Source: Acidimicrobiaceae bacterium (GTDB taxonomy: Bacteria > Actinomycetota > Acidimicrobiia > Acidimicrobiales > RAAP-2). Taken from it: DNA of 64,000 nucleotides. Numbering within the stretch: position 1 is the stretch's first letter; each line of letters opens with the position of its first letter. A program made the position numbers and the translations under genes. This document shows positions 15,484 to 23,900 of the stretch, piece by piece. Under the pieces are notes generated by a model, which worked only from the letters and a program-made list of their open reading frames with translations, was not told where the DNA came from and made no database searches. The stretch spans positions 36,710 to 100,709 of the forward strand of contig PMFN01000028.1 in assembly GCA_003155135.1 (NCBI GenBank), written 5' to 3'.

Positions 15484-16661
15484 TCACCAACGCGCTGGTT
15501 GTCGGGGGTCTCACCCTTCTTGTCGGCGTGCTGGCCGCGCTCGGACTGCGGGCCTTGCCGTCGGTGCGCCTCCAGCTGGCGGGACTGGCCCTTGTGGCAG
15601 TGACCCTGCCCCTCGCCGCCGTCCTGCTCTCGGGGTCGGTCATGCTCCACATGGGCGCTGAGGCGGAGCTGGCGGCCATCGCCCTGGCGGCAGGTGTGGC
15701 GGGGGTGGTCGGCGCCCTCGTGGTGGCTCGCAGCATCACCACCCACCTGGAACGCGTGCGGGCGGCGTCGGTTCGCCTGGCCGGCGGCGAACTCGGCGAG
15801 CGCGCCCCCGAGGGTGGCCCGTCGGAGATCGCCGAGCTCGCCAGCTCGTTCAACTCGATGGCCGAGCATCTCGAAGAGGTCTTCGATTCGCGCCGCCAGC
15901 TGGTCGCCTGGGCCAGCCACGACCTCCGGGCCCCGATCACCTCGCTCCGGGCGATGCTCGAGGCCATCGAGGACGGCGTCGTCGAGCCCACGCACTACCT
16001 CGGCGCGCTGCAGAGCCAAGTCCGCCTGCTCGCCGCCATGGTCGACGACCTCTTCGAGCTGGCTTGCATCGACGCCGGCGCCACCGCGCTCGAGGTCGAA
16101 GACGTCGACATGGTGGCCCTGCTCACCTCGTGCATGCACCGCTTCGAGCTCGAGGCCGACGCCAAGGGGGTGCGCATCATCCCGGTGCTGCGCGACCGCC
16201 TCGCCACGGCGCGTTGTGCCCCCGACAAGGTGGAGCGCGTCCTCGCCAACCTGGTGACCAACTCGCTCCGCTACACCCCGGTCGGGGGCACCATCACCCT
16301 CTCCCTCACCCGGGCGGCGGGCAGTGTCTTCGTCTCGGTGGAGGACACCGGGGCGGGCATCGCCCCCGAGAGCATCGAGCGGGTGTTCGAGCCGTTCTTC
16401 CGCGCCGACGTCGCCCGGACCCCCGAGAGCGGGAGCGCGGGCCTCGGCCTCGCCATCGCCCGCGGGCTCATCGACGCCCAGGGCGGGCGCATCTGGGCCG
16501 AAAACCCCTCTTCGGGCGGGACACGGATCTGCTTCGTGCTGCCGGCCCCCGACGACGAAGCGCCGCTCAGCCGCTCGGCAGGGCCGACGCGGCGGCACGC
16601 GGGCATCGAGGGCCCGGGCGCCACGGCGTCGGCTGAACGGTCGGTGAACCCGGTCGACTGA
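15480..16661 (+). CDS. Sensor histidine kinase (HAMP-HisKA-HATPase)
   Basis: 393 residues. About three hydrophobic segments (5-90) have only very short loops, so there is no sizeable extracytoplasmic sensor; the signal may be read in the membrane. HAMP (about 83-135) is followed by HisKA with the phospho-accepting His147 in WASHDLRAP. The ATPase domain has the N box NLVTNSLRY and G boxes DTGAGI and GLGLAIARG. A disordered Arg/Gly-rich tail ends the protein. It is coupled to the regulator by a 4-bp overlap. Confidence 0.94.
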   Translation: MITNALVVGGLTLLVGVLAALGLRALPSVRLQLAGLALVAVTLPLAAVLLSGSVMLHMGAEAELAAIALAAGVAGVVGALVVARSITTHLERVRAASVRLAGGELGERAPEGGPSEIAELASSFNSMAEHLEEVFDSRRQLVAWASHDLRAPITSLRAMLEAIEDGVVEPTHYLGALQSQVRLLAAMVDDLFELACIDAGATALEVEDVDMVALLTSCMHRFELEADAKGVRIIPVLRDRLATARCAPDKVERVLANLVTNSLRYTPVGGTITLSLTRAAGSVFVSVEDTGAGIAPESIERVFEPFFRADVARTPESGSAGLGLAIARGLIDAQGGRIWAENPSSGGTRICFVLPAPDDEAPLSRSAGPTRRHAGIEGPGATASAERSVNPVD

Positions 16662-16774
16662 CCTGCGTCCAAAGGGCTGCACCGCTCACCCGCCGACGCC
16701 GATAGCCTCCCTCTCGCCGCCAAGGTGGCGACCGAAAACCACGGGGCCGCGGCCCCCGACCATGAGGAGCAACC

Positions 16775-17176
16775 GTGTCCGACACCCTCTCCGAGAAAGC
16801 CCGAGCGCTCCTGGCCCGCCCCGTGCTGGCCAGCCTCGCCACCATCTCGGCCGACGGCAGCCCGCAGATCACCCCGCTGTGGATCGACGTCGACGGCGAC
16901 GATCTGCTCGTGAACACCGCTGAAGGCCGCCGCAAGGCCCGTAACATGCACCACAACCCCCACGTTGCCGTCTCGGTGGTGGACCCCGATGATCCCTACA
17001 ACGTGGTCGCCGTGCGCGGCACGGTCATCGACATGACCCACGAGGGTGCCGACGCGGATATCGACCGCCTCGCCAAGAAGTACCTGGGCGTCGACGAGTA
17101 CCCGATGCGCACCGAGGGTGAGGTGCGCGTGACGGTGCGGATCAGGACGGACCGCATCTCCATGCAGGCCGGCTGA
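16775..17176 (+). CDS. PPOX-class F420/flavin-dependent protein
   Basis: 133 residues with the split beta-barrel of pyridoxamine-phosphate-oxidase-like proteins: LASLATISADGSPQITPLW at the N-terminus and NMHHNPHVAVSVVDPDDP in the middle. Actinobacterial members of this size are usually F420-dependent reductases or F420/haem-binding proteins; the cofactor cannot be settled here. GAGGAGC precedes the GTG start, so this gene has a proper ribosome-binding site. It is convergent with the luciferase-like gene. Confidence 0.87.
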   Translation: MSDTLSEKARALLARPVLASLATISADGSPQITPLWIDVDGDDLLVNTAEGRRKARNMHHNPHVAVSVVDPDDPYNVVAVRGTVIDMTHEGADADIDRLAKKYLGVDEYPMRTEGEVRVTVRIRTDRISMQAG

Positions 17177-17185
17177 GACCGCACC

Positions 17186-18004
17186 TCAGCGAGCCGCCAG
17201 CCGCTCGAGCAGCCCCAGGTCCGGAAGTGCGGCGTGCTCGTCGGGCCACCCGAGACGCCAGATGATCCCGTCAGCTTGGGGCCGCCCGGCCACGGCTGCG
17301 GCGGGTGGGCCCCGCCAGAGCAGCTGCGGCGGTGCCGTTGCACCCAGCACGGCCATCGCCGTGGTGCGCTCGTCACGCAGCACAGCGAGGGCCTCTGGTG
17401 CCACGTCGGCGACCCAGGCGGCGACGGCCGCGCCACACTCCCTTGCCACCTCGTCGGCGGCCAGGGCACCGAGGCCGCCCTCGGGCAGCGCCACCATGAT
17501 CGGGGGGCCTCCCGGCTGGTCCGGCCCGGGCCGGTTCGGGGCGTCGTGGAGGGCGAAGTGCACACCGGAGAAACTCGCGGGCCTACCCGAGAAGAGCCGG
17601 GAGAGGACGACCGCCGCCTCGGCGAGCATGCCCGGCTCCCCCTCAATGCAGACCGCCGCCCGTCCCCCGCTGACCACGTCGAGCGTCGTGAGGTCACGGG
17701 CGAGCACGCTCGGGTTGCGGCCGTCGGGCAGGGTGGCCACCACGCCGAGGACCAAGGTGCGCGTGACCTCGCTCAGCGCGCCGGCAAGGGTGAGTGGGTC
17801 AAGAGCGCGCGCGACCTGTGCGCCGCGCAACCACAGGGTGTCGAGACCTGCCGCTTCGGCGTCGGCCGCGAACGCTGCGAGTCGCTCGAAGCCGGCGCCC
17901 GCGGGGAACGGGCCGACCTCGATGCCGACGCCACCGAGGCGCCCTCGTGTGCCGTGCTGCGCGCTGGTCGTGCTCGTTTCGCCCGACGGTGCGACCGGGG
18001 TCAC
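17186..18004 (-). CDS. Luciferase-like (LLM) flavin/F420 oxidoreductase, divergent
   Basis: 272 residues with a TIM-barrel LLM pattern: ADAEAAGLDTLWLRGAQ near the N-terminus and TLVLGVVATLPDGRNPSVLARDLTTLDVVSGGRA in the middle. It is shorter than typical LLM enzymes (about 300-350), and the C-terminal half is poorly conserved, so it may be a non-catalytic or specialised member. The GTG start overlaps the stop of the SPFH gene by 4 bp. Confidence 0.78.
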   Translation of the reverse strand: MTPVAPSGETSTTSAQHGTRGRLGGVGIEVGPFPAGAGFERLAAFAADAEAAGLDTLWLRGAQVARALDPLTLAGALSEVTRTLVLGVVATLPDGRNPSVLARDLTTLDVVSGGRAAVCIEGEPGMLAEAAVVLSRLFSGRPASFSGVHFALHDAPNRPGPDQPGGPPIMVALPEGGLGALAADEVARECGAAVAAWVADVAPEALAVLRDERTTAMAVLGATAPPQLLWRGPPAAAVAGRPQADGIIWRLGWPDEHAALPDLGLLERLAAR

Positions 18005-19026
18005 CGAGAGGTGATGCCGCCGTTCTTCTCGGGCCCGCCCGAACCGTTGGTGACCGCGGCGGGCACGGCGTCCTCGCTGCGCCCGAGCGCGTCGACCAGC
18101 ACCTGGGCGGCGCCTACGAGGCCTGCGGCCTCGTAGGGGACGACCACCTTCGAGTTGGGCGCACTGGCCAGGTCCTGGAGGGCCCGCAGCTGGAGCACGG
18201 CCAGGGTGTTGGGGTTGATGGTGGCCTTGTCGATGGCGCTCAGTGCCAGCTGCTCGCCTTCACCGCGCAGCTGGCGGGCCGCCTTCTCACCGGAGGCCTG
18301 GAGCTCGAGCGACTGGCGCTGGGCCTCGGCCTGGAGGATGACCGCCTGCTTGGCGCCCTCGGCCTCGAGGACGGCCGCCTGCTTGCGGCCCTGTGCGCTG
18401 TTGATGGCCGCCTGCTGCTGGCCCTCGGAGGTGAGGATGGCCGCGCGCTTGTGCTGCTCGGCCTCCTTCTGCTCGGACATGGCCTGGAGCACGTTGGTCG
18501 GGGGGGTGATGTCGAGGATCTCGATGCGGTTGAGCCGCACCCCCCACTTCATCGTGGCGTCGGCCATGTGCTCCTGCATGCGGGTGTTGATGGTGTTGCG
18601 CTCGGAGAGGGACTGGTCGAGGGTCATCTCGCCGAAGACCGCCCGCAGTGCGGTGCGCGACAACTGGTCGACGGCGAGTTGGAAGTCGTTGATCTCGAAG
18701 AGGGCCGACTTCACGTCGATCACCTGGCAGAAGATCGTGGCCGAGACCCGCAACGCCACGTTGTCCTTGGTGATGACCGACTGCTGGTCACCGGTCATCG
18801 GGAACTCGCGCATGTCGACCTTTTCCATGCGGTCGGCGAAGGGCAAGAGGATGGACATGCCGGGCTGGCGGATCGACCGGAACTCCCCGAAGCGCTTCAC
18901 CACCCCGACGTAGCCCTGCTGGACGATGCGCAGGGCCCGGAGCAAGAAGTACCCGACGACGCCAACGGCGACGACGCCGATGATCACCCCTGCCACTACC
19001 CCGTCATATGCGCTGGCGATGATCAT
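18001..19026 (-). CDS. SPFH/Band 7 membrane scaffold protein
   Basis: 341 residues. One N-terminal membrane helix (about 8-30) leads into the SPFH domain (IVQQGYVGVVKRFGEFRSI, QPGMSILLPFADRMEKVD, then the DNVALRVSATIFCQV strand). A long Ala/Gln/Glu-rich coiled coil follows (EQKEAEQHKRAAILTSEGQ onward). Such stomatin-like proteins form oligomeric microdomains and often control membrane proteases. AAGGAGTG lies 6 nt before ATG 19026. It pairs with the small NfeD gene just upstream, the usual partner. Confidence 0.92.
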   Translation of the reverse strand: MIIASAYDGVVAGVIIGVVAVGVVGYFLLRALRIVQQGYVGVVKRFGEFRSIRQPGMSILLPFADRMEKVDMREFPMTGDQQSVITKDNVALRVSATIFCQVIDVKSALFEINDFQLAVDQLSRTALRAVFGEMTLDQSLSERNTINTRMQEHMADATMKWGVRLNRIEILDITPPTNVLQAMSEQKEAEQHKRAAILTSEGQQQAAINSAQGRKQAAVLEAEGAKQAVILQAEAQRQSLELQASGEKAARQLRGEGEQLALSAIDKATINPNTLAVLQLRALQDLASAPNSKVVVPYEAAGLVGAAQVLVDALGRSEDAVPAAVTNGSGGPEKNGGITSR

Positions 19027-19060
19027 CTGCACTCCTTCGTTCAGTTGCCCGTGGCGTTCG

Positions 19061-19273
19061 TCATGGAGAGTCGGTCGGGAAGACGACGAGGAGGCCGCGC
19101 TCGATGTCGGCGACCACCACCTCGCTCCCCGGGTCGATGGTGAGTGAGGGGTCGAGGGGGATGGCGAGCCAATCCTCGCCACGGGCGCGCACGCTGCCCG
19201 GCACCCGTGCGCCGCGGATCTCTTTGGTGACGAAGGCGGTCTCGCCGATCATCCCCTGCACTCCGTTGAGCAC
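19061..19273 (-). CDS. NfeD-like C-terminal OB-fold domain protein, short
   Basis: About 70 residues consisting only of the NfeD soluble OB-fold (VQGMIGETAFVTKEIRGARV, then GSVRARGEDWLAIP). The membrane helices and protease domain of full NfeD proteins are absent. GAAGGAGGC lies 7-8 nt before the GTG at 19273, which decides this start over an in-frame GTG at 19300. It sits directly upstream of the SPFH partner, whose membrane scaffold it probably joins. Confidence 0.82.
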   Translation of the reverse strand: MLNGVQGMIGETAFVTKEIRGARVPGSVRARGEDWLAIPLDPSLTIDPGSEVVVADIERGLLVVFPTDSP

Positions 19274-19385
19274 GATCCGCCTCCTTCCCTCGCCAGGCAC
19301 CGAGCGCTCGGGCCCGGCCCCATCTCTTACTCTATGAGCCTGGCGCCAGGTTCGACGAACGAATCTGGCACAGGGGCGAATTCCC

Positions 19386-19679
19386 CTAGAGCTCGGCCTC
19401 GGGGAGCCGTTCGACGTTCACGTCGCGGAAGGTCACGACGCGCACCGAGGGGACGAAGCGGGCGGGGCGGTACATGTCCCAGACCCACGCGTCGCGCAGC
19501 TCAAGCTCGACGCAGGCCGGCTGGGTGTCCGATCGCACGGTGAGGGCGACCTCGTTGGCCAGGTAGAAGCGTCGCTCGGTCTCGACGACGTAGGAGAACA
19601 TCGAGAGCACCGCTCGGTACTCCTGGACGAGTGCCAGCTCGATCTCTGCCTCATAGCGCTCGAGCTCTTCTTCACTCAT
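19386..19679 (-). CDS. DUF2469 conserved actinobacterial protein
   Basis: 97 residues, acidic N-terminus (MSEEELERYEAEIELALVQE), then FSYVVETERRFYLANEV and an aromatic-rich end (DAWVWDMYRPARFVPSV). The family is highly conserved in actinobacteria and normally sits beside rplS and rnhB. Its function is unknown. Here it follows rplS by about 57 bp. Confidence 0.9.
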   Translation of the reverse strand: MSEEELERYEAEIELALVQEYRAVLSMFSYVVETERRFYLANEVALTVRSDTQPACVELELRDAWVWDMYRPARFVPSVRVVTFRDVNVERLPEAEL

Positions 19680-19736
19680 GACGTACCCCGGTACCCGTCG
19701 AGGCGGTGCGGGGCCGGCATGGCACCGGCACCCTGC

Positions 19737-20090
19737 TCACGAACGTGGCGTCCGGCGCTCCTTGATCTTGGCCGCCTTGCCGGAGCGCTCACGCAGGTAG
19801 TACAGCTTGGCGCGGCGGACGTCGCCCAGCGTGGCGACTTCGATCTTCGCGATGGTCGGCGAGTGGACCGGGAACGTGCGCTCCACGCCCACGCCGAAGC
19901 TGACCTTGCGGACCGTGAAGGTCTCGGTCACGCCGCCGTGCTGGCGGCGGATGACCACGCCCTGAAAGACCTGGACGCGCTCGCGGGTGCCTTCGACGAC
20001 GCGCACGTGCACCTTGACGGTGTCACCGGGGCGGAAGTCGGGAATGTCGTCGCGCAGGGAGTCGCGGTCGATGATTTCGGTGGGATGCAT
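19737..20090 (-). CDS. rplS: 50S ribosomal protein L19
   Basis: 117 residues of normal length. The signature [20 protein letters not shown] and the strongly basic end [19 protein letters not shown] are intact. It sits at the subunit interface near the 30S. It is last in the rpsP-KH-rimM-trmD-rplS order shared across bacteria, 12 bp after trmD. Confidence 0.97.
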   Translation of the reverse strand: MHPTEIIDRDSLRDDIPDFRPGDTVKVHVRVVEGTRERVQVFQGVVIRRQHGGVTETFTVRKVSFGVGVERTFPVHSPTIAKIEVATLGDVRRAKLYYLRERSGKAAKIKERRTPRS

Positions 20091-20102
20091 GGGATGCGCG
20101 CC

Positions 20103-20891
20103 TCAACTCTGACGGGATTTGCCGGACTCAACATCGTAGCCGTGCCGGGCGAGGACCTCCACCTCACCCTGCTCGAGGAGGAGGAGCACCTCCTCGGGCC
20201 CGAGCCCCCCACGGGCAGCGACCAGGTCGGGACGGCGCTCGAGCGTGCGCACGAGCGTCTGCGCAGCCCGCCAGCGGGCCACCTTGGCGTGGTCGCCCGA
20301 GCGCAGGACCTCGGGGACCCCCCAGCCCCGGAACTCGGCGGGCCTCGTGTACTGCGGGTACTCGAGCAGCCCGTCGGCGAAGCTCTCCTCGGTGACTGAC
20401 GCCTCGTTGCCGAGGACCGAGGGCACCAGGCGCGTGACCGCCTCGATCACGACGAGGGCCGCGGCCTCACCGCCGGCCAGGACGAAATCGCCGATGGAGA
20501 GCTCCCCGTCGACCAGGTGGTCGCCCACCCGCTGGTCGACGCCCTCATAGCGCCCGCACAGGAGGGAGAAGCCCTCGAGCCCTGCGAGCTCGCGGGCGAC
20601 CCCCTGGTCGAAGGGGCGCCCACCGGGGGTGAGGAAGAAGAGCGGCCGGGGTAGGCCCTCGGTCGAGGTCACCTGCTCGACGGCGGCGAAGAGGGGCTCG
20701 GGCATCAGCACCATGCCCGCTCCCCCGCCGAACGGCGCGTCGTCGACGGTCCGCCTGGCGTCGCTCGCACCGTCGCGCAGGTCGTGGGCCCGCAGGTCGA
20801 GGAGCGCCGCCTCACGGGCCCGGCCGAGCAGGCTGGCCCGTGAGAAGCCCTCGATCAGCTCGGGGAAGAGGGTGAAGACGTCGATGCGCAT
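20103..20891 (-). CDS. trmD: tRNA (guanine37-N1)-methyltransferase
   Basis: 262 residues. N-terminal MRIDVFTLFPELIEG, the deep-trefoil-knot SAM site LLCGRYEGVDQRV and SIGDFVLAGGEAAALV are all present. It methylates G37 next to the anticodon and so prevents +1 frameshifting. It follows rimM with a 4-bp gap and precedes rplS, the standard arrangement. Confidence 0.97.
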   Translation of the reverse strand: MRIDVFTLFPELIEGFSRASLLGRAREAALLDLRAHDLRDGASDARRTVDDAPFGGGAGMVLMPEPLFAAVEQVTSTEGLPRPLFFLTPGGRPFDQGVARELAGLEGFSLLCGRYEGVDQRVGDHLVDGELSIGDFVLAGGEAAALVVIEAVTRLVPSVLGNEASVTEESFADGLLEYPQYTRPAEFRGWGVPEVLRSGDHAKVARWRAAQTLVRTLERRPDLVAARGGLGPEEVLLLLEQGEVEVLARHGYDVESGKSRQS

Positions 20892-20895
20892 GGCG

Positions 20896-21348
20896 TCAGT
20901 CGAAGAGGCCGTCGGGGATGTCGACGATGATGCGCGCGCCGCTCGTGTGCTCGACCACGAAGCGCAGCGGGACGAGACGTCCGCCGTCGAGAACGAGGAG
21001 GTCGCTCGCCGGGTTGGCCTCGACCGCCTCGACCACGCCGAGCACCGCGCCGGCCGTGTCGACGACCTCGGCGCCGAGCAGCTCGTGCACGAAGATGACC
21101 CCGTCCACCTCGGTGGCCACGGCGCGCAGCGCCGTGCCGCGCAGCGCCTCGGCGCCGTGGCGGTCGGTGACGCCCTCGAAGAAGACGAGGTGGCGGCCCT
21201 GGTGGGGGCGCGAGCGCTGCACCACGAGGCGGCCGCCGTCGGTTTCGAGGACCGAGCCGGGGGCGAGCCGCTCGGTGATGGGCGACCAGAGGTCGACGAC
21301 CACCTCACCGGCCAGGCCGTGCGCCTTCAGCACCCGCCCCACGTCCAA
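20896..21348 (-). CDS. rimM: 16S rRNA processing protein RimM
   Basis: 150 residues when started at TTG 21348. The N-terminal RimM domain (VGRVLKAHGLAGEVVV) and the C-terminal PRC barrel (GVIFVHELLGAEVVDTAG, DGGRLVPLRFVVEHT) are complete. RimM assists 30S head maturation with S19. The start is uncertain. An AAGGAG sits just after the upstream stop, but the only start-like codon at good spacing is a CTG at 21375, which would add nine residues. Confidence 0.9.
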   Translation of the reverse strand: MDVGRVLKAHGLAGEVVVDLWSPITERLAPGSVLETDGGRLVVQRSRPHQGRHLVFFEGVTDRHGAEALRGTALRAVATEVDGVIFVHELLGAEVVDTAGAVLGVVEAVEANPASDLLVLDGGRLVPLRFVVEHTSGARIIVDIPDGLFD

Positions 21349-21394
21349 CAGGGGCTGGAGGGGTTCTCCGCTCAGTGCGCCGTTGCTCCTTGGA

Positions 21395-21817
21395 TCAGTC
21401 GTCGACGATGTCGACGCTGGTCTGGACGCCGTCGCGCGCCCCCGCCACCCCGACCAGGGTGCGGATGGCCTGGGCGGTGCGGCCGCGCCGGCCGATCACG
21501 CGGCCCATGTCCTCGGGGGCCACGTGCAGGCGCAGCCGGACGCTGCCCTGACGTGCCTCGGTGTGGACCACGACCGACTCGGGCTCGTTCGCCAAGGATC
21601 GGGCCAGGTAGCCGAGCACCGCTGTCGGGGTGCCGCCCTCGGAGCGGTTCGCGCCCTCCGCCGCGTCGATCTCGTCGTCATCGTCGAGGTCCTCTTCGAT
21701 GACGGCGTTGACGTCGCCGTCTTCGTAGTCGTCGATCTCGTTCACGTCGTCGTCGGCGTAGTCGTCCTCGACCACGTTGACGTCACCCTCGACGTAGCCC
21801 TCGCCCTCGACGCTCAC
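21395..21817 (-). CDS. KH-domain RNA-binding protein (KhpA-like) with acidic extension
   Basis: 140 residues. The C-terminal 75 are a KhpA-type KH domain with the RNA-binding loop [15 protein letters not shown]. The first 60 or so are extremely acidic and contain three imperfect DVN-x(n)-DD units. Normal KhpA is about 75-80 residues, so the N-terminal half is an addition. It lies between rpsP and rimM as usual, and its GTG overlaps the rpsP stop. The acidic tail could act as a nucleic-acid mimic or contact basic ribosomal proteins; that is inference. Confidence 0.9.
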   Translation of the reverse strand: MSVEGEGYVEGDVNVVEDDYADDDVNEIDDYEDGDVNAVIEEDLDDDDEIDAAEGANRSEGGTPTAVLGYLARSLANEPESVVVHTEARQGSVRLRLHVAPEDMGRVIGRRGRTAQAIRTLVGVAGARDGVQTSVDIVDD

Positions 21818-22098
21818 TTGGCCTTCGCCGCCGTGAACTCGTCCCAGGCACCCGAGGTCTTGAGCAGCTTCTCGACGCGCTCGGTCGGCTGGGCCCCCTG
21901 CGAGAGCCACTTGAGCGCCTTGGCGTTGTCGATCAGCACAACGGCGTCGGGCTCGGCGGTCGAGCGCCCACGGGGGGCGTAGGTGCCCAGGATCTCGAGA
22001 AAGCGGCCGTCACGCGGGGAGCGGCTGTCCGCCGCCACGACCCGGTAGGTCGGTTGCTTCTTCTTGCCCATCCGCACCAGGCGGAGCTTGACTGCCAC
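21814..22098 (-). CDS. rpsP: 30S ribosomal protein S16
   Basis: 94 residues starting [20 protein letters not shown], a clear S16 N-terminus. The core [13 protein letters not shown] and [10 protein letters not shown] are standard. The GTG at 22098 has AGGAAAGAGC just upstream. It is first gene of the rpsP-KH-rimM-trmD-rplS operon; the promoter should lie in the 150-bp spacer after ffh. Confidence 0.96.
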   Translation of the reverse strand: MAVKLRLVRMGKKKQPTYRVVAADSRSPRDGRFLEILGTYAPRGRSTAEPDAVVLIDNAKALKWLSQGAQPTERVEKLLKTSGAWDEFTAAKAK

Positions 22099-22226
22099 GA
22101 GCTCTTTCCTCCATTGTTCTCTTGCCACCGGCGTGGCTGAAGTCCTCTGCCACACGGTGGCGGCATCTATTCTCGCAGGTCTGAGCGACCCCGCGGCCAC
22201 GGGGGTGCGAGACGTCCGCTCTGCTC

Positions 22227-22247
22227 GGCGGCTCGGGCCTCGCCGCC
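22227..22247 (-). terminator. GC hairpin after ffh
   Basis: A 6-bp perfect stem (GGCGGC/GCCGCC) with a 9-nt loop lies just 4 bp beyond the ffh stop. There is no U run, so it would be a weak or factor-dependent terminator at best. Confidence 0.3.
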
Positions 22248-22251
22248 CAGC

Positions 22252-23805
22252 TCAGCGGGGCTTGGGCGGGGTCACCCGCCCGCCCTTTTTCTTCTTCTTG
22301 CCCGAGCCCTTCGCACCCTTGGTGCCGCCATGGGAGACGGCCGGGGCGCCGAGCCCGGGAAAGGCGCCCGCCCCCGGGCCTGAGGGCGCCGACGCCAGCA
22401 GCTCCGAGAGGCTCGAGTCGGCCCCGGGCATCGAGCCGGGGGAAAGGCCCGCCATCGCGCCCCTGCGGCCGCCCAGCATCCCGCCGAGCTTGCCGAGGCC
22501 GCCGGCCTGGGCCATCGCCCCGCCGCCGAAGCCCTTCATCATCTTCTGCATCTCTTTGAACTGCTTGAGCAGCTGGTTGACGTCCCCGGTGCTCGAGCCG
22601 CTGCCCCTGGCGATCCGGGCGCGCCGCGAACCGTCGATGAGCGTCGGGTCGGCACGCTCGGCGGGGGTCATCGACCGCACGATGGCCTCCACCCGGCCGA
22701 TCTCGCGGTCGTCGATCTGGTCGGCCGCCTGGCGCATCTCCTTCGACATCCCCGGCAGGAGCTTCATGACCCCACCGAGGGACCCGAGCTTTCGGACCTG
22801 CTGGAGCTGGGCCAAGAAGTCGTCGAAGGTGAAGCGGCCCTCGAGGAGCCGTCCCGCCGAGCTGGCGACCGCGTCGGCGTCCATAGTCCGCTCGGCCTGC
22901 TCGATCAGACTCAGCACGTCGCCCATGCCGAGGATCCGGTCGGCCATGCGGTCAGGGTGGAAGAGGTCGAAGTCCGCGAGCTTCTCGCCGGTCGAGGCGA
23001 AGACGATCGGGCGCCCGACGACCTCCTTCACGCTGAGGGCGGCCCCACCGCGGGCGTCGCCGTCGAGCTTGGTCAAGATGACGCCGTCGAGGGCGAGGGT
23101 GGCGTGGAAGGCGTTGGCGGTCGCCACCGCGTCCTGCCCGGTCATGGCGTCGATGACCAAGAACGTGTAGTGCGGAGCGGTCGCCTCGGAGATCTGGCGG
23201 ACCTCGGCCATCAGCTCCGCGTCGATGGCCAGGCGACCGGCGGTGTCGATGATGCAGACGTCGCGCCCCAGGCGGACCGCTTCGTCGACCCCGGCCTTGG
23301 CCGTTGCCACGGGGTCACCGGGTTGGCTGAAGACGGTGACGCCGGCCTGGGAACCGAGGACGCGCAACTGCTCGACGGCGGCAGGGCGCTGGAGGTCGGC
23401 GGCGACCAGGAGCGGGTTGCGCCCCTGCCCCTTCCACCACTGGGCGAGCTTGGCCGCCGTCGTGGTCTTGCCCGAGCCCTGCAGTCCCGCGAGCAGCACG
23501 ACGGTCGGGGGGCGCGAGGCGTAGGTGAGCTTGAGCGTCTCGCCGCCGAGGATCGAGACGAGCTCCTCGTGGACGGCCTTGATGACCTGCTGGCCAGGGC
23601 TCAGGCTCTTGGAGAGCGCCTCACCCGAGCAGCGCTCGCGCACCGCTGCCACGAAGCCGCGCACCACGCCGAGCTCGACGTCGGCCTCGAGCAGGGCGGT
23701 GCGGATCTCGGCGAGTGCCTCGTCGAGGTCGGCGTCGGTGAGCCGGCCCCGGGAGCGCAGGCGCCCGGCGATGCGCTCGAGACGGTCGGAAAGTGCATCG
23801 AACAT
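22252..23805 (-). CDS. ffh: Signal recognition particle protein Ffh
   Basis: 517 residues. The N domain (1-90) is followed by the G domain with G1 LAGLQGSGKTT (about 107), DTAGRLAID and the TKLDGDARGGA loop. The Met-rich M domain (about 300-450) binds 4.5S RNA and signal peptides. The C-terminus is a Gly/Met/Pro-rich tail ending in basic KKKKKGG. It works with FtsY, encoded just upstream. A TAGCCT box lies 9 nt before the ATG. Confidence 0.97.
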   Translation of the reverse strand: MFDALSDRLERIAGRLRSRGRLTDADLDEALAEIRTALLEADVELGVVRGFVAAVRERCSGEALSKSLSPGQQVIKAVHEELVSILGGETLKLTYASRPPTVVLLAGLQGSGKTTTAAKLAQWWKGQGRNPLLVAADLQRPAAVEQLRVLGSQAGVTVFSQPGDPVATAKAGVDEAVRLGRDVCIIDTAGRLAIDAELMAEVRQISEATAPHYTFLVIDAMTGQDAVATANAFHATLALDGVILTKLDGDARGGAALSVKEVVGRPIVFASTGEKLADFDLFHPDRMADRILGMGDVLSLIEQAERTMDADAVASSAGRLLEGRFTFDDFLAQLQQVRKLGSLGGVMKLLPGMSKEMRQAADQIDDREIGRVEAIVRSMTPAERADPTLIDGSRRARIARGSGSSTGDVNQLLKQFKEMQKMMKGFGGGAMAQAGGLGKLGGMLGGRRGAMAGLSPGSMPGADSSLSELLASAPSGPGAGAFPGLGAPAVSHGGTKGAKGSGKKKKKGGRVTPPKPR

Positions 23806-23814
23806 TGAGCGCTC

Positions 23815-23820
23815 AGGCTA
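23815..23820 (-). promoter_or_regulatory. -10 box TAGCCT before ffh
   Basis: Lies 9 nt before the ffh ATG at 23805, predicting an almost leaderless mRNA. The spacer to ftsY is only 95 bp, so read-through is also possible. Confidence 0.4.
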
Positions 23821-23900
23821 CCGGACGCCGGGCCGTGCCCGGCCGGCGCGCCGGTCCTGCGCCGGAGCCGTGCGGGCCCGCGGGCGCCGCAGCGGCGGGC

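Noticed and set aside
17186..18004. Possible pseudogene status of the short luciferase-like gene
   Set aside because: The frame is intact, coupled by GTGA to its neighbour, and codon use is normal; shortness alone does not show decay.
22099..22251. 4.5S SRP RNA gene in the spacer next to ffh
   Set aside because: The conserved GGAA/GCAG-type Alu-less hairpin of SRP RNA is not visible; only a GC hairpin is present.
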